A stretch of DNA of 64,000 nucleotides, taken from assembly GCA_017745075.1 (NCBI GenBank), contig JAGIAD010000001.1:1-64000 (forward strand). Direction: 5' to 3'. The stretch's first letter is position 1. Each line of letters opens with the position of its first letter. The notes beneath the pieces are model-generated. The model was given only the letters and a program-made list of their open reading frames with translations, did no database searches and had not been told where the DNA came from. A program made the translations under genes and the position numbers. Source of the stretch: Sphingobacteriaceae bacterium (GTDB lineage: Bacteria > Bacteroidota > Bacteroidia > Sphingobacteriales > Sphingobacteriaceae). Below, piece by piece: positions 1 to 8,740 of this stretch.

Positions 1-94
1 TTCATTACCGAATTACTAAACCTTTACAGCAATGACGATAATTCTTATCTATCAATACTTGTATTGAATTTTAAACGGACAGTTAATTTTTAAA

Positions 95-484
95 TTAACT
101 TTTAACGCTATTTTCAGCACTTCGCAGCAATTGGGCGTTAATACGCTTTAAAATATCATCAATATCAAAAGGTTTACTGATATAATCATCAGCTAATGCA
201 TCAATGGCTTTCTGTTCGCTATTGTTTTGTGCAGACATCACAATAATAGGGATGTGTTTAGTAAAAATATCGTTTTTTAGATCTTCACAAATTTCTGCTC
301 CATTACCGTCTGGTAACATTACATCAAGCAAGAAAAGATCAGGCATTGCGTCCTGGATATTTTTCTTTAATTCTTCAAATGATGATGAAAGCTGCAATTC
401 AAAACCTTCATCTTTTAACAGAATTTCAATAACGTTTCTGATCTCCTGATCGTCTTCTAAAATGTGTATTCGTTTTCTTTCCAT
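95..484 (-). CDS. Single-domain response regulator (CheY-like receiver)
   Basis: A 129-aa stand-alone receiver domain with no output domain. The acidic pocket is D11/D12, the phosphoacceptor is D54 in LLDVMLPD, and the conserved lysine is K104 in YISKPF. The ORF track starts 22 residues earlier, but those residues (MLLLLSYSAF...) do not belong to the fold, so I place the start at the ATG at 484 (MERKRIHIL). It lies about 43 bp downstream of the GlpR-like gene on the same strand and may be co-transcribed. No partner kinase is adjacent. Such single-domain regulators usually act by protein contact or phosphorelay; the partner cannot be told from the sequence. Confidence 0.88.
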   Translation of the reverse strand: MERKRIHILEDDQEIRNVIEILLKDEGFELQLSSSFEELKKNIQDAMPDLFLLDVMLPDGNGAEICEDLKNDIFTKHIPIIVMSAQNNSEQKAIDALADDYISKPFDIDDILKRINAQLLRSAENSVKS

Positions 485-527
485 GTTCAAATTATATGTT
501 TGGATTATACCGTTAGTGTGGAATGCA

Positions 528-1289
528 CTATACGATAGTAACAGTAACACCTAAACTCTCTAAATGTTTAACAATTTGTTCAGAAATTCCTTTATCGGTA
601 ATAATATGATCAATTTCTTCTAATCCGCATATTTTACCAAAGCCCCGTTTCCCAAATTTAGTTGAATCGGCAAGTACAATTGTTTTTTGTGATGCAGCGA
701 TCATTTTGCGGTTCAAATGAGCCTCCATGGCATTTGTGGTGGTTAATCCGAAATCCAGATCGATGCCATCTACCCCCAAAAACAACTTGTTAAAATAAAA
801 ATCCTGTAAAACCTGTTCTGCATAAGCCCCCATTACCGATGAGGAACTTTTTCTTAGCAAACCGCCTAGCTGGATCACTTCGATGCTCGGCTCGCGCATC
901 AGCTCTAATGCCACATTCAATGCAGAAGTAACCACGGTTAAGTTGGTTGCCGGCTCAATGTTCTTAGCAAAATAAAGCACCGTAGTACCTGAAGCAATAA
1001 CGATAGAATCATTTTCATTTAACAATGCTGCAGCCGCTATACCTATTTTATTTTTTTCGGTAGATTGTATTTTCTCCTTCTCGTTAACCGGACGGTCTAC
1101 CGTGTATGGATTATTTACAGTAGCACCACCATGGGTCCTAAATAACAAACTCTTATCTTCAAGTAGTTTTAAATCCTTTCTTATTGTTACGGAAGAGACT
1201 TTCAACTCCTTACATAAATCGACAACATTTATGTATTGATCGCATTGCAGGCGACTTAATATAAACTGGTGCCTCTCAGCCAAATTCAT
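528..1289 (-). CDS. glpR: DeoR/GlpR-family transcriptional repressor
   Basis: A 253-aa DeoR-family regulator. It has an N-terminal winged HTH (about residues 1-57, with VSSVTIRKDLKLLE as recognition region) followed by a DeoR sugar-phosphate sensor domain (IASGTTVLYFAKN, LGVDGIDLDFGLTTTN). It is divergent from glpD-glpK-glpF, so it probably represses glycerol catabolism with glycerol-3-phosphate as inducer; the ligand is inferred from context. Two adjacent ATGs (1292 and 1289) are possible. The ORF-track start further upstream (MFLLLICSLQ) runs through a palindromic operator-like site and is rejected. A 23-bp palindrome sits 8 bp upstream of the ATG at 1292, which suggests autoregulation. Confidence 0.85.
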   Translation of the reverse strand: MNLAERHQFILSRLQCDQYINVVDLCKELKVSSVTIRKDLKLLEDKSLLFRTHGGATVNNPYTVDRPVNEKEKIQSTEKNKIGIAAAALLNENDSIVIASGTTVLYFAKNIEPATNLTVVTSALNVALELMREPSIEVIQLGGLLRKSSSSVMGAYAEQVLQDFYFNKLFLGVDGIDLDFGLTTTNAMEAHLNRKMIAASQKTIVLADSTKFGKRGFGKICGLEEIDHIITDKGISEQIVKHLESLGVTVTIV

Positions 1290-1299
1290 CATAGTATAT

Positions 1300-1322
1300 T
1301 TAATTTGCAGGCTGCAAATTAA
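1300..1322. promoter_or_regulatory. Palindromic operator-like site upstream of glpR
   Basis: A perfect inverted repeat, TTAATTTGCAG then one G then CTGCAAATTAA, with 11-bp arms. It lies between the divergent glpR and glpD genes, 8 bp from the first possible glpR ATG. Its position and symmetry fit an operator for the DeoR-type repressor itself. No second copy was seen nearer to glpD. Confidence 0.55.
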
Positions 1323-1450
1323 CAATAAAAACATTCTTTAAAATATTTTGCTCAAATAATTAATAATTTTTTCACAGAGATATTATATTATTCCGATTAT
1401 GATTTCTTATAATTGCGTATTGTTTCGTTTTATTACTTTTAAACATAAAA

Positions 1451-3040
1451 ATGAAAAGATTACACCAGCCGGCCATTGCAGAGAATATAAATTGGGACTT
1501 GATTATCATTGGTGGTGGGGCAACCGGCTTGGGTACAGCGCTCGATGCGGCCAGCCGTGGCTATAAAACCTTACTGGTAGAACAGGCCGATTATGCAAAA
1601 GGAACCTCAAGCCGGAGTACAAAACTGGTGCACGGAGGCGTACGTTACCTGGCACAGGGAGATATTGGCCTGGTAAGACATGCCCTTAAAGAACGCGGGT
1701 TATTACAACAGAACGCTAAACACCTTGTACATAAAGAAGCATTCCTGATCCCCTGCTACAGTTGGTTTTCTATTATTAAATACTTAACCGGGCTTACCCT
1801 GTACGATTGGCTGGCAGGGAAATACAGCTTCGGCAAATCTAAATATTTCTCTAAAGAGGAAACCCTGGCCATGATGCCGGGTATTAAAGCAAAAGGTTTA
1901 AAAGGCAGTATCAGGTATTACGACGGAAAGTTTGATGATGCCCGTTTAGCCATTAATATTGCCCAAACTGCCATTGAAAAAGGTGCAACATTATTAAATT
2001 ACACTAAAGTAACCGGTTTATTAAAAAACGGCGACACTGTTATCGGAATTGAAACAGAAGATACCATTACAGGACTAAAAGCCCGGTTTATCGGCAAAAT
2101 AGTGATCAATGCCACGGGTGTTTTTGTGGATGATATCCTGCAGATGAACAATCCAAACACGAAAAAACTGGTACGTCCGAGCCAGGGCGTTCATGTTGTG
2201 TTAGAGAAAAGCTTTTTAAACAGCGAGTCAGCGTTAATGATCCCGAAAACTTCGGATGGGCGTGTATTATTTGCCGTTCCCTGGCACGAACATTTACTTG
2301 TAGGCACTACCGATACCCCGTTAAACGAACACAGCCTCGAGCCACACGCGCTAAAAGAAGAAGTAGATTTTATTATGGCTACCGCGGCTAGCTACTTTAA
2401 CCGCAAACCGCTGGAAAAAGATATATTAAGTGTATTCTCTGGCTTAAGGCCACTGGCAGCACCAACCAGCGGCGAAGGGAACAGTACAAAAGAAATCAGC
2501 AGAGATCACAAACTGATTGTTTCGGCAAAGGGACTGATTACCATAACCGGTGGAAAATGGACTACCTATCGTCGCATGGCCGAAGAAACCGTCGATCTGG
2601 CAATTACACAGGCTGGCTTGGAACCAAAAGCATGCGTAACCAAAAATCTCAGCATACACGGAAACCAAATCATTGAAGAAGATCATCATTTATCGATATA
2701 TGGATCAGACCGCGACAAAATTGAAGCTTTGATTAAACAAAATCCAAGCCTTGAAAAGCAGCTGCATCCATCTTTTCCTTTTGTTGAAGCCGAAGTGCTT
2801 TGGTCTGCAAGAAACGAAATGGCCGAAACTGTAGAAGATATTTTAAGCAGAAGGCTCAGGGTATTATTTATAGATGCCCAGGCGGCAAAAGATATGGCGC
2901 CAAGGGTAGCCTCACTCCTAGCCAAAGAATTATCGGCAGATGAAAACTGGGAGACCAGTCAAATTGAAACTTTTAATAAACTCGCTGATGGTTACCTTTA
3001 TCATCAACCTATATATAACCAAGAAGGCATAGCCCTCTAA
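1451..3040 (+). CDS. glpD: FAD-dependent glycerol-3-phosphate dehydrogenase
   Basis: A 529-aa aerobic-type GlpD that oxidises sn-glycerol-3-phosphate to dihydroxyacetone phosphate and passes electrons to the quinone pool at the membrane. The N-terminal dinucleotide-binding motif is [20 protein letters not shown] (about residues 18-37), followed by the family block [13 protein letters not shown] second FAD/substrate block contains [15 protein letters not shown], and a C-terminal DAO-C domain follows. The start ATG follows an AT-rich leader. glpK begins 14 bp after its stop, so the two are almost certainly one transcript. Confidence 0.95.
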   Translation: MKRLHQPAIAENINWDLIIIGGGATGLGTALDAASRGYKTLLVEQADYAKGTSSRSTKLVHGGVRYLAQGDIGLVRHALKERGLLQQNAKHLVHKEAFLIPCYSWFSIIKYLTGLTLYDWLAGKYSFGKSKYFSKEETLAMMPGIKAKGLKGSIRYYDGKFDDARLAINIAQTAIEKGATLLNYTKVTGLLKNGDTVIGIETEDTITGLKARFIGKIVINATGVFVDDILQMNNPNTKKLVRPSQGVHVVLEKSFLNSESALMIPKTSDGRVLFAVPWHEHLLVGTTDTPLNEHSLEPHALKEEVDFIMATAASYFNRKPLEKDILSVFSGLRPLAAPTSGEGNSTKEISRDHKLIVSAKGLITITGGKWTTYRRMAEETVDLAITQAGLEPKACVTKNLSIHGNQIIEEDHHLSIYGSDRDKIEALIKQNPSLEKQLHPSFPFVEAEVLWSARNEMAETVEDILSRRLRVLFIDAQAAKDMAPRVASLLAKELSADENWETSQIETFNKLADGYLYHQPIYNQEGIAL

Positions 3041-3054
3041 CCAAATCCTTAATT

Positions 3055-4545
3055 ATGAGTAAATACATCTTGTCTATCGATCAGGGAACCACAAGCTCGA
3101 GAGCCATTATTTTTAACCATGATGGTGAAATTGTTGCCATTGCACAGAAAGAATTCACTCAGATTTACCCGAAAGCCGGATGGGTAGAACACGATCCGAT
3201 GGAAATCTGGTCAACACAGCTGGCGGTCGTTACTGAAGTAGTGGTTAAAGCCAGTCTTACAGTAAACGATATTTCAGCCATTGGCATTACCAACCAGCGC
3301 GAAACCACAGTGGTATGGGATAAAGAAACCGGAATGCCCATTTATAACGCCATAGTTTGGCAAGACAGGCGTACTTCTGCCTATTGTGACGAAATTAAAG
3401 CCAAAGGTTTAGCAGGTAAAATCCAGGAGAAAACAGGTTTGATTATTGATTCTTATTTTTCTGCCACCAAAGCCAGGTGGATATTGGAAAATGTAGAGGG
3501 TGCTAGAGAAAAGGCTGAAGCAGGAAAACTGGCCTTCGGCACCATAGATACCTGGCTGATCTGGAAATTGACTGCGGGCGAGAAACACGTTACCGATGTA
3601 ACCAACGCTTCGCGTACCATGCTTTATAATATCCATACCCTTAACTGGGATGAAGAACTGCTCGAATTATTCTCCATTCCAAAAAAAATGCTTCCTGAGG
3701 TAAAATCATCAAGCGAGGTTTATGGCGAAACTGCCGGAAGAATACTGGCAGCTAAAATCCCGATTGCGGGGATAGCCGGCGATCAGCAATCGGCCCTGTT
3801 TGGCCAGATGTGCACTGAAACAGGCATGGTAAAAAATACCTATGGCACAGGCTGTTTCATGCTGATGAACATCGGGGAAAAACCAAGAATTTCTGCCAAC
3901 AACCTTTTAACCACCATTGCCTGGCAGATTAACGGACAAGTAAATTATGCGCTTGAAGGAAGTATTTTTATAGGCGGTGCGGTTGTGCAATGGCTGAGAG
4001 ACGAAATGGGCTTTATTTCGAGATCTGCTGATGTAGAGACCCTGGCAAAAAAGGTAAAAGATACCGATGGCGTATATGTAGTGCCCGCTTTTGCAGGTTT
4101 AGGTGCACCACATTGGGACCAGCATGCACGCGGAACAATAACCGGATTAACCCGGGGAACCAATAAATCGCACATAGCAAGAGCTGCATTAGAAAGTATT
4201 GCTTACCAAACCATGGATGTATTAAAGGCTATGGAAGCTGATGCAGGTGTAAATATTACCGAGCTCCGTGTAGATGGTGGTGTGACAGCCAACGATTTAT
4301 TAATGCAGTTTCAGGCAGATCTTTTAAAATGTGAAGTAATCAGGCCGGAAGTTACCGAGGTAACCGCTATAGGTGCTGCTTATCTGGCGGGTCTGGCTAC
4401 AGGTTTTTGGGAAAGTATTGATCAGATCCGCAAGCAGTGGAAAATAAACAGGAGTTTCACCGCTGAAGAAGGCATAGACAATACCGAAAGAATAAAAGGC
4501 TGGAACAGGGCAGTAAAAGCGGCCAGGGTAAATGCAGAAGACTAA
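3055..4545 (+). CDS. glpK: Glycerol kinase
   Basis: A 496-aa FGGY-family kinase that phosphorylates glycerol with ATP to give glycerol-3-phosphate, the substrate of the upstream GlpD. The N-terminal phosphate loop reads [14 protein letters not shown]. The glycerol-site block [10 protein letters not shown], the Asp of [13 protein letters not shown] and the C-terminal FGGY signature region ([20 protein letters not shown]) are present. Length matches the usual near-500 aa. Second gene of the glp operon; glpF follows after 85 bp. Confidence 0.96.
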   Translation: MSKYILSIDQGTTSSRAIIFNHDGEIVAIAQKEFTQIYPKAGWVEHDPMEIWSTQLAVVTEVVVKASLTVNDISAIGITNQRETTVVWDKETGMPIYNAIVWQDRRTSAYCDEIKAKGLAGKIQEKTGLIIDSYFSATKARWILENVEGAREKAEAGKLAFGTIDTWLIWKLTAGEKHVTDVTNASRTMLYNIHTLNWDEELLELFSIPKKMLPEVKSSSEVYGETAGRILAAKIPIAGIAGDQQSALFGQMCTETGMVKNTYGTGCFMLMNIGEKPRISANNLLTTIAWQINGQVNYALEGSIFIGGAVVQWLRDEMGFISRSADVETLAKKVKDTDGVYVVPAFAGLGAPHWDQHARGTITGLTRGTNKSHIARAALESIAYQTMDVLKAMEADAGVNITELRVDGGVTANDLLMQFQADLLKCEVIRPEVTEVTAIGAAYLAGLATGFWESIDQIRKQWKINRSFTAEEGIDNTERIKGWNRAVKAARVNAED

Positions 4546-4630
4546 CCAGGACCCCGTCCTCATCCTGAATTTAGTTCAGGGACTATATCCTGAATGATAA
4601 ATTGATTACAAATCGCTTATTTTTTTTACA

Positions 4631-5368
4631 ATGAATGTATATCTCGCAGAATTTATTGGTACAGCTCTACTCCTGCTCTTAGGAAATGGTGTAGTGGCAA
4701 ATGTGGTGTTGAATGGTACAAAGGGAAATAACAGTGGCTGGATTGTGATTACAACCGCCTGGGCACTTGCCGTTTTCATTGGTGTGGTGGTAGCAGGGCC
4801 ATACAGTGGCGCACATTTAAACCCCATTGTAACCTTAGGCCTGGCCATTGGAAAAGGCTTTAGCTGGGCCTTGGTACCCTACTATATCCTTGCCCAGCTG
4901 GCTGGCGCAATAACAGGTTCTTTTTTAGTCTGGGTTATTTACAAAGATCATTTCGATGCTACTGATGATGCAGGTTTAAAAGCTGCTCCTTTTGCCACTT
5001 CACCGGCTATCAGGAACAAAACATCAAACCTTCTTTCAGAAATCATCGGCACATTCGTACTCATGTTTGTTATTTTTTATTTTACAGATGCCAGTATGGG
5101 CACTAAAGAAAAAGTTACACCAATAGGATTAGGCTCAATGGGTGCCATTCCGGTTGCATTTTTAGTCTGGGTTATCGGCTTAGCTTTGGGCGGAACAACA
5201 GGATACGCCATCAACCCTGCAAGAGATTTAGGTCCCCGCATTGTTCACGCTTTAATCCCAATGAAAGGAAAAGGCAGCAGCGACTGGTCTTATGCATGGA
5301 TACCTGTTATTGGCCCAATTATTGGATCGGTGCTGGCCGCGGTAGCATTTCTGTTAATTGGCAAGTAG
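4631..5368 (+). CDS. glpF: Glycerol uptake facilitator (aquaglyceroporin, MIP family)
   Basis: A 245-aa MIP channel with six membrane helices and two half-helices. The second pore motif is canonical, N195-P196-A197, followed by R198 and the glyceroporin-type D199 (NPARDLGPR). The first is atypical: GAHLNPIVTLG, giving N64-P65-I66 where alanine is normal. With glpK and glpD it completes glycerol entry, phosphorylation and oxidation. A second ATG-like start was not needed because MNVYLAEFIGTALL begins the first helix. It is separated from glpK by 85 bp that include a short inverted repeat. Confidence 0.93.
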   Translation: MNVYLAEFIGTALLLLLGNGVVANVVLNGTKGNNSGWIVITTAWALAVFIGVVVAGPYSGAHLNPIVTLGLAIGKGFSWALVPYYILAQLAGAITGSFLVWVIYKDHFDATDDAGLKAAPFATSPAIRNKTSNLLSEIIGTFVLMFVIFYFTDASMGTKEKVTPIGLGSMGAIPVAFLVWVIGLALGGTTGYAINPARDLGPRIVHALIPMKGKGSSDWSYAWIPVIGPIIGSVLAAVAFLLIGK

Positions 5369-5379
5369 CGATTTCGAAT

Positions 5380-5477
5380 CGTCATCTCCTTTGAAGCAAC
5401 GCGAAATGGAGAGATCTATCCACACTGATTTCTCGAGACACATCTCTCGACTATGTTGCACTCCGCTCGAGATGACG
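5380..5477. repeat. Dispersed intergenic inverted repeat, family A copy 1
   Basis: Bounded by CGTCATCTC and its exact complement GAGATGACG, with interior words shared with the element at 39504-39627 (GCGAAATGGAGA, TGCACTCCGCTCGA). It lies just after glpF and could fold into a long hairpin that also ends the glp transcript. The ORF called at 5358-5663 runs through it and is not a gene. Confidence 0.75.
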
Positions 5478-5984
5478 ATGAATATGAAAATAATCCTGAC
5501 CCAGAAATTCTTCCTTAATCAAATTCCAAATCACAAATCCCTGAAAGGCCTGGATTGCAAATCCAGACCAACTAAGATAAATAAGCTATTGTCCCGCAGA
5601 TTAGGAAGATTTGCGCAGAAAAATCTGCGGGAATCATATGGAATCTGCGGGATTTCTTTTTAACCTGATGTTATAAAAAAGGTCTGTGGGAGACACAGAT
5701 ATTGATATTAGACTCAATAAAAGCCTCGTCATCTCGACTGGAACATAGCGAAACGGAGCGATCTACCTCGTTTGAAAGCCCCTGAAACGGGTTCAGGATG
5801 ACGATAATCTTAGAATGATCCATCTCCAGACAGATTTAGCTTCGCTGAGCACTACGTGGTTCCCAGCTCCACTATACTCCTGTTTTTGCTAAAAAACTAA
5901 CCTAAAAGGACAATTAACTTAATTCGCTACCTTCAATATTTTCTTTTACAGAGCTTCCGAATAATAATTATCTTTGATTAAAGA
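5478..5984. other. Non-coding repeat-rich gap between glpF and the exonuclease gene
   Basis: No credible gene. It holds hairpin-like pieces (CTGGATTGCAAATCCAG near 5550; CCCGCAGATT paired with AATCTGCGGG near 5592-5632), a partial family A repeat (about 5727-5803, starting CGTCATCTCGAC and ending GGATGACG) and at 5829-5861 a 33-nt block identical but for one base to 39563-39595. A TATCTTTG -7 box lies at 5969-5976. Confidence 0.6.
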
Positions 5985-6692
5985 TTGTGCTACTATTTAC
6001 CTAACCATTTAAAATTGCAGGAATATTTCTTAGTTGTTGATACCGAAACATCTGGTTTGCCAAAAAACTGGTCGGCACCCTATGCGAACGAAAAAAACTG
6101 GCCACACATTGTCCAGATTGCGTGGATTATTTACGACAGGCAGCACAATGAAATTAAACGCGAAAACCACTACATCAGTAGTACGGGGGTCAAAATTGAT
6201 AAAGCGGCACAAAAAATTCACAACATTAGCGACGAATATTTACAGTTACACGGAGAAGATAAGAAAGAAATTTTGCTCAGTTTTTATGCCGATATTAAAA
6301 AGTATAAACCTTTGGTTGTGGGGCATTTTATTGAACTCGATTACCACATGGTAAATGTAGAGCTATTTAGAATGGGTAAGGAAGATGTTTTTAAAGATTT
6401 ATCGTTTTTCTGTACCATGAAAGCCAGCGCACTGTATATTACCGATTCCGTAATCAGCCACCTGAAGCTCGATAAATTTTACACCATATTATTTAATGAA
6501 GTACCGGAGAATATGCATAATGCACTTTCTGATGCTTTAAGTGCTGCTAAAATATTTTTTCACCTTATAGAAAGTAAAAAAATCAGCTTATCATCAGTTT
6601 ATAGTCAGCAACATGGCTTTAACCGGAAAAGGAAGAAAGCGGAGGCATTTTCATTCAAAAAAATTTTAAAGGGTATTTTTAATGGAAGATAA
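5985..6692 (+). CDS. DEDD-family 3'-5' exonuclease (DnaQ-like)
   Basis: A 235-aa protein with the Exo I motif VVDTETSG and an Exo II-like block (VVGHFIELDYHMVN). The Exo III region is NALSDALSAAKIFF. It resembles the proofreading epsilon fold but is a stand-alone nuclease. There is no ATG: the first possible start is TTG at 5985, just after an in-frame stop, and a second TTG lies at 6015. A TATCTTTG -7 box at 5969-5976 would give a near-leaderless mRNA from 5985, so the later TTG remains possible. Its last 11 bp overlap the next gene, which implies translational coupling. Confidence 0.82.
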   Translation: MCYYLPNHLKLQEYFLVVDTETSGLPKNWSAPYANEKNWPHIVQIAWIIYDRQHNEIKRENHYISSTGVKIDKAAQKIHNISDEYLQLHGEDKKEILLSFYADIKKYKPLVVGHFIELDYHMVNVELFRMGKEDVFKDLSFFCTMKASALYITDSVISHLKLDKFYTILFNEVPENMHNALSDALSAAKIFFHLIESKKISLSSVYSQQHGFNRKRKKAEAFSFKKILKGIFNGR

Positions 6693-8133
6693 ATTAACCG
6701 ACCGTATTTATACAGCCCGCATCGGAGACATCACCTTTAAAAAAATAGTGAGCTGCACTCCGGGTACCCCTATTTTTGAAGCGGCGATTAAAATGGCCGA
6801 GCAGAAAACCAGTTGTCTTTTTATTAAAGATGAAGCGCAAGGTTATCTGGGTTTCGTAACCGATATCACTTTAAGAGATGAAGTTATTGCGAAGCAGTTA
6901 AATGCCAGCCTGCCCATTGAAACCGTTATGGATAAAAATATTGTATCCATAACACCCGATGTTTACGTCTATGAAGCCATTTTGATGATGTTCAGTAAAA
7001 AATCACGCTATTTACTGATTAACGATAATGGCAACTATATTGGTTTTGTAAGCCGTAACAGGTTGTTAAGCGAACAAGCAGAATCTCCTTTGGTTTTCAT
7101 ACAGTCAGTTAAATCAGCGGTTAACACCAACGATCTGAAGTTGAAATGGCAGAAAGTACCACATATTGTTGCCCAGTTATTAAACAGAGGAGTTCATGCA
7201 AAGATTGTAAACGAGGTGGTTACCACCATAGCAGATACCATTTCATTCAAAATTATTGAAGAGGTGATTACTAAACTCGGTCCGCCGCCGGCAAAATTCG
7301 TATTTATGGTTTTGGGGAGCGAAGGCCGTAAAGAGCTGAGTCTTAAAACCGATCAGGATAACGCAATTATTTACGAAGATACACCCGAAGATAAAAGGGC
7401 GGCTGTACGTACCTATTTCCTCGATCTGGCTACCCAGGTTTCAGATAAACTCAACTACGTTGGCTTTGTATATTGTGATGGAGATTATATGGCTACCAAT
7501 CCAAACTGGACACATTCTTTATCGCACTGGAAATACAATTACAAAAACTGGATTGAAGAAGCCTTGCCTGAAGCAGCAGTAAAATTTGCAGCTTTTTTTG
7601 ATTGCAGGGCCATTTATGGCGATTTAAGCATTATGGAAAGCTTGCGGTCTTTTGTGGATGAAGAGCTGCAGAAGCCCATTGAAAAATTTTATGTGTATCT
7701 GGCTAAAAATGCACTGCTGTACGAACCTCCACTAACCTATTTCAAGAATATCAGAACCCAGAAAATACATAAAAAAGAGGTTTTCGATATTAAAACAGCC
7801 ATGACACCAATCGTCGATCTGGCGAGGGTTTATGCACTTCAAAACAGGATATTTCAGAAAGAAAATACCGGTGAGCGTTTAAAAACCTTAAAAGAACTGG
7901 GCGTTTTTACCGAAAAACAGTTTAACGAACTCTCTCAATCTTATTACTACCTGATGGGTTTAAGGTTAAAGCACCAGGCCAATCTCATTATCAACCACCA
8001 GGCTGCGCCCAACAACTTTATTGAAATAGATGCACTATCCAAAATCGAAAAGGTAACCCTGGTCGAAATCTTTAAAATTATCCTCAACTTTCAAAGCGGG
8101 ATCAGAATGAAATTCACCAATACTTTGGGTTAG
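6682..8133 (+). CDS. CBS-pair / DUF294 nucleotidyltransferase-like protein
   Basis: A 483-aa protein. A tandem CBS pair occupies about residues 8-135 (VSCTPGTPIFEAAIKMAEQ; VMDKNIVSITPDVYVYEAI). Next comes a DUF294 putative nucleotidyltransferase domain with GSEGRKELSLKTDQDNAI, the GS...DxD pattern of the Pol beta superfamily, and a DUF294 C-terminal helical domain. CBS pairs usually bind adenine nucleotides, so this looks like a nucleotide-gated nucleotidyl transferase; the substrate is unknown. It overlaps the DEDD exonuclease by 11 bp. The same domains occur fused to epsilon-like exonucleases in other bacteria, which supports a joint function. Confidence 0.85.
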   Translation: MEDKLTDRIYTARIGDITFKKIVSCTPGTPIFEAAIKMAEQKTSCLFIKDEAQGYLGFVTDITLRDEVIAKQLNASLPIETVMDKNIVSITPDVYVYEAILMMFSKKSRYLLINDNGNYIGFVSRNRLLSEQAESPLVFIQSVKSAVNTNDLKLKWQKVPHIVAQLLNRGVHAKIVNEVVTTIADTISFKIIEEVITKLGPPPAKFVFMVLGSEGRKELSLKTDQDNAIIYEDTPEDKRAAVRTYFLDLATQVSDKLNYVGFVYCDGDYMATNPNWTHSLSHWKYNYKNWIEEALPEAAVKFAAFFDCRAIYGDLSIMESLRSFVDEELQKPIEKFYVYLAKNALLYEPPLTYFKNIRTQKIHKKEVFDIKTAMTPIVDLARVYALQNRIFQKENTGERLKTLKELGVFTEKQFNELSQSYYYLMGLRLKHQANLIINHQAAPNNFIEIDALSKIEKVTLVEIFKIILNFQSGIRMKFTNTLG

Positions 8134-8365
8134 ATTTTATATTTTGTAGCACAGATCATAAGTTAATCCAGTCGTTTTACTTTTTAAGAGTCCCAATTCG
8201 CTGCAATTTAACGCCTTAGCATTTCAATTCTTTCCAACAGAAATACTACATTTTCTATCAGGCTTCTTCTTATACAAAACCGGGGCTCAAAAACCTAACA
8301 AATACTACATTGTTTTAAAATAATCGCAAAACATAAACAAAGCGACTTTGCTCCTGCCATACAAT

Positions 8366-8377
8366 CAAACGTTTGCG
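8366..8377. promoter_or_regulatory. LacI-type operator-like site, copy 1
   Basis: CAAACGTTTGCG, whose core CAAACGTTTG is a perfect palindrome with the central CG typical of LacI/CcpA-family operators. An identical copy lies 118 bp downstream. No LacI-family gene is in the window, so the regulator would act from elsewhere. Confidence 0.45.
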
Positions 8378-8483
8378 TTTTATAATCTCAAAATTTATTA
8401 TTAATGGCAGGAAAAAACTTGAAAAATCTGCTCCATATGTTTCCCTTACTTAGGCAATAAATGCATTTCAGACAATTATCACA

Positions 8484-8495
8484 CAAACGTTTGCG
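8484..8495. promoter_or_regulatory. LacI-type operator-like site, copy 2
   Basis: Second exact copy of CAAACGTTTGCG, about 245 bp upstream of the lipoprotein ATG at 8741. The 118-bp start-to-start spacing is near 11 helical turns, which would suit DNA looping. Confidence 0.45.
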
Positions 8496-8740
8496 CTGAT
8501 TTATTTTAACAAGGTATAGTAACTGTTTGTAACTTAAGGATTACAAAACAAATAGAAACTCACTCATTACACATCATTTTCTAACGCAACATGAAAGATA
8601 TGGTGGCCGGGTTTGGCAAATAATGATGGTTTGATCTCTCCTATTTTTTTGAAGATCAGGAACTGTGGCTGAGTACAGCACATTAAACAAGGCATTATTA
8701 ACCAATTGCATATTATCAATCCAAACCTAAAAATTATCCA

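Larger units (their letters stand above)
8134..8740. other. 607-bp non-coding region with duplicated operator-like words
   Basis: No ORF of credible size on either strand. The notable content is two identical 12-mers, CAAACGTTTGCG, at 8366-8377 and 8484-8495. The rest is AT-rich. It is probably the regulatory region of the lipoprotein gene at 8741, possibly with remnants of a lost gene. Confidence 0.5.

Noticed and set aside
5358-5663. 101-aa ORF after glpF
   Set aside because: It runs through family A inverted repeats and hairpins, overlaps the glpF end and has no protein-like pattern.
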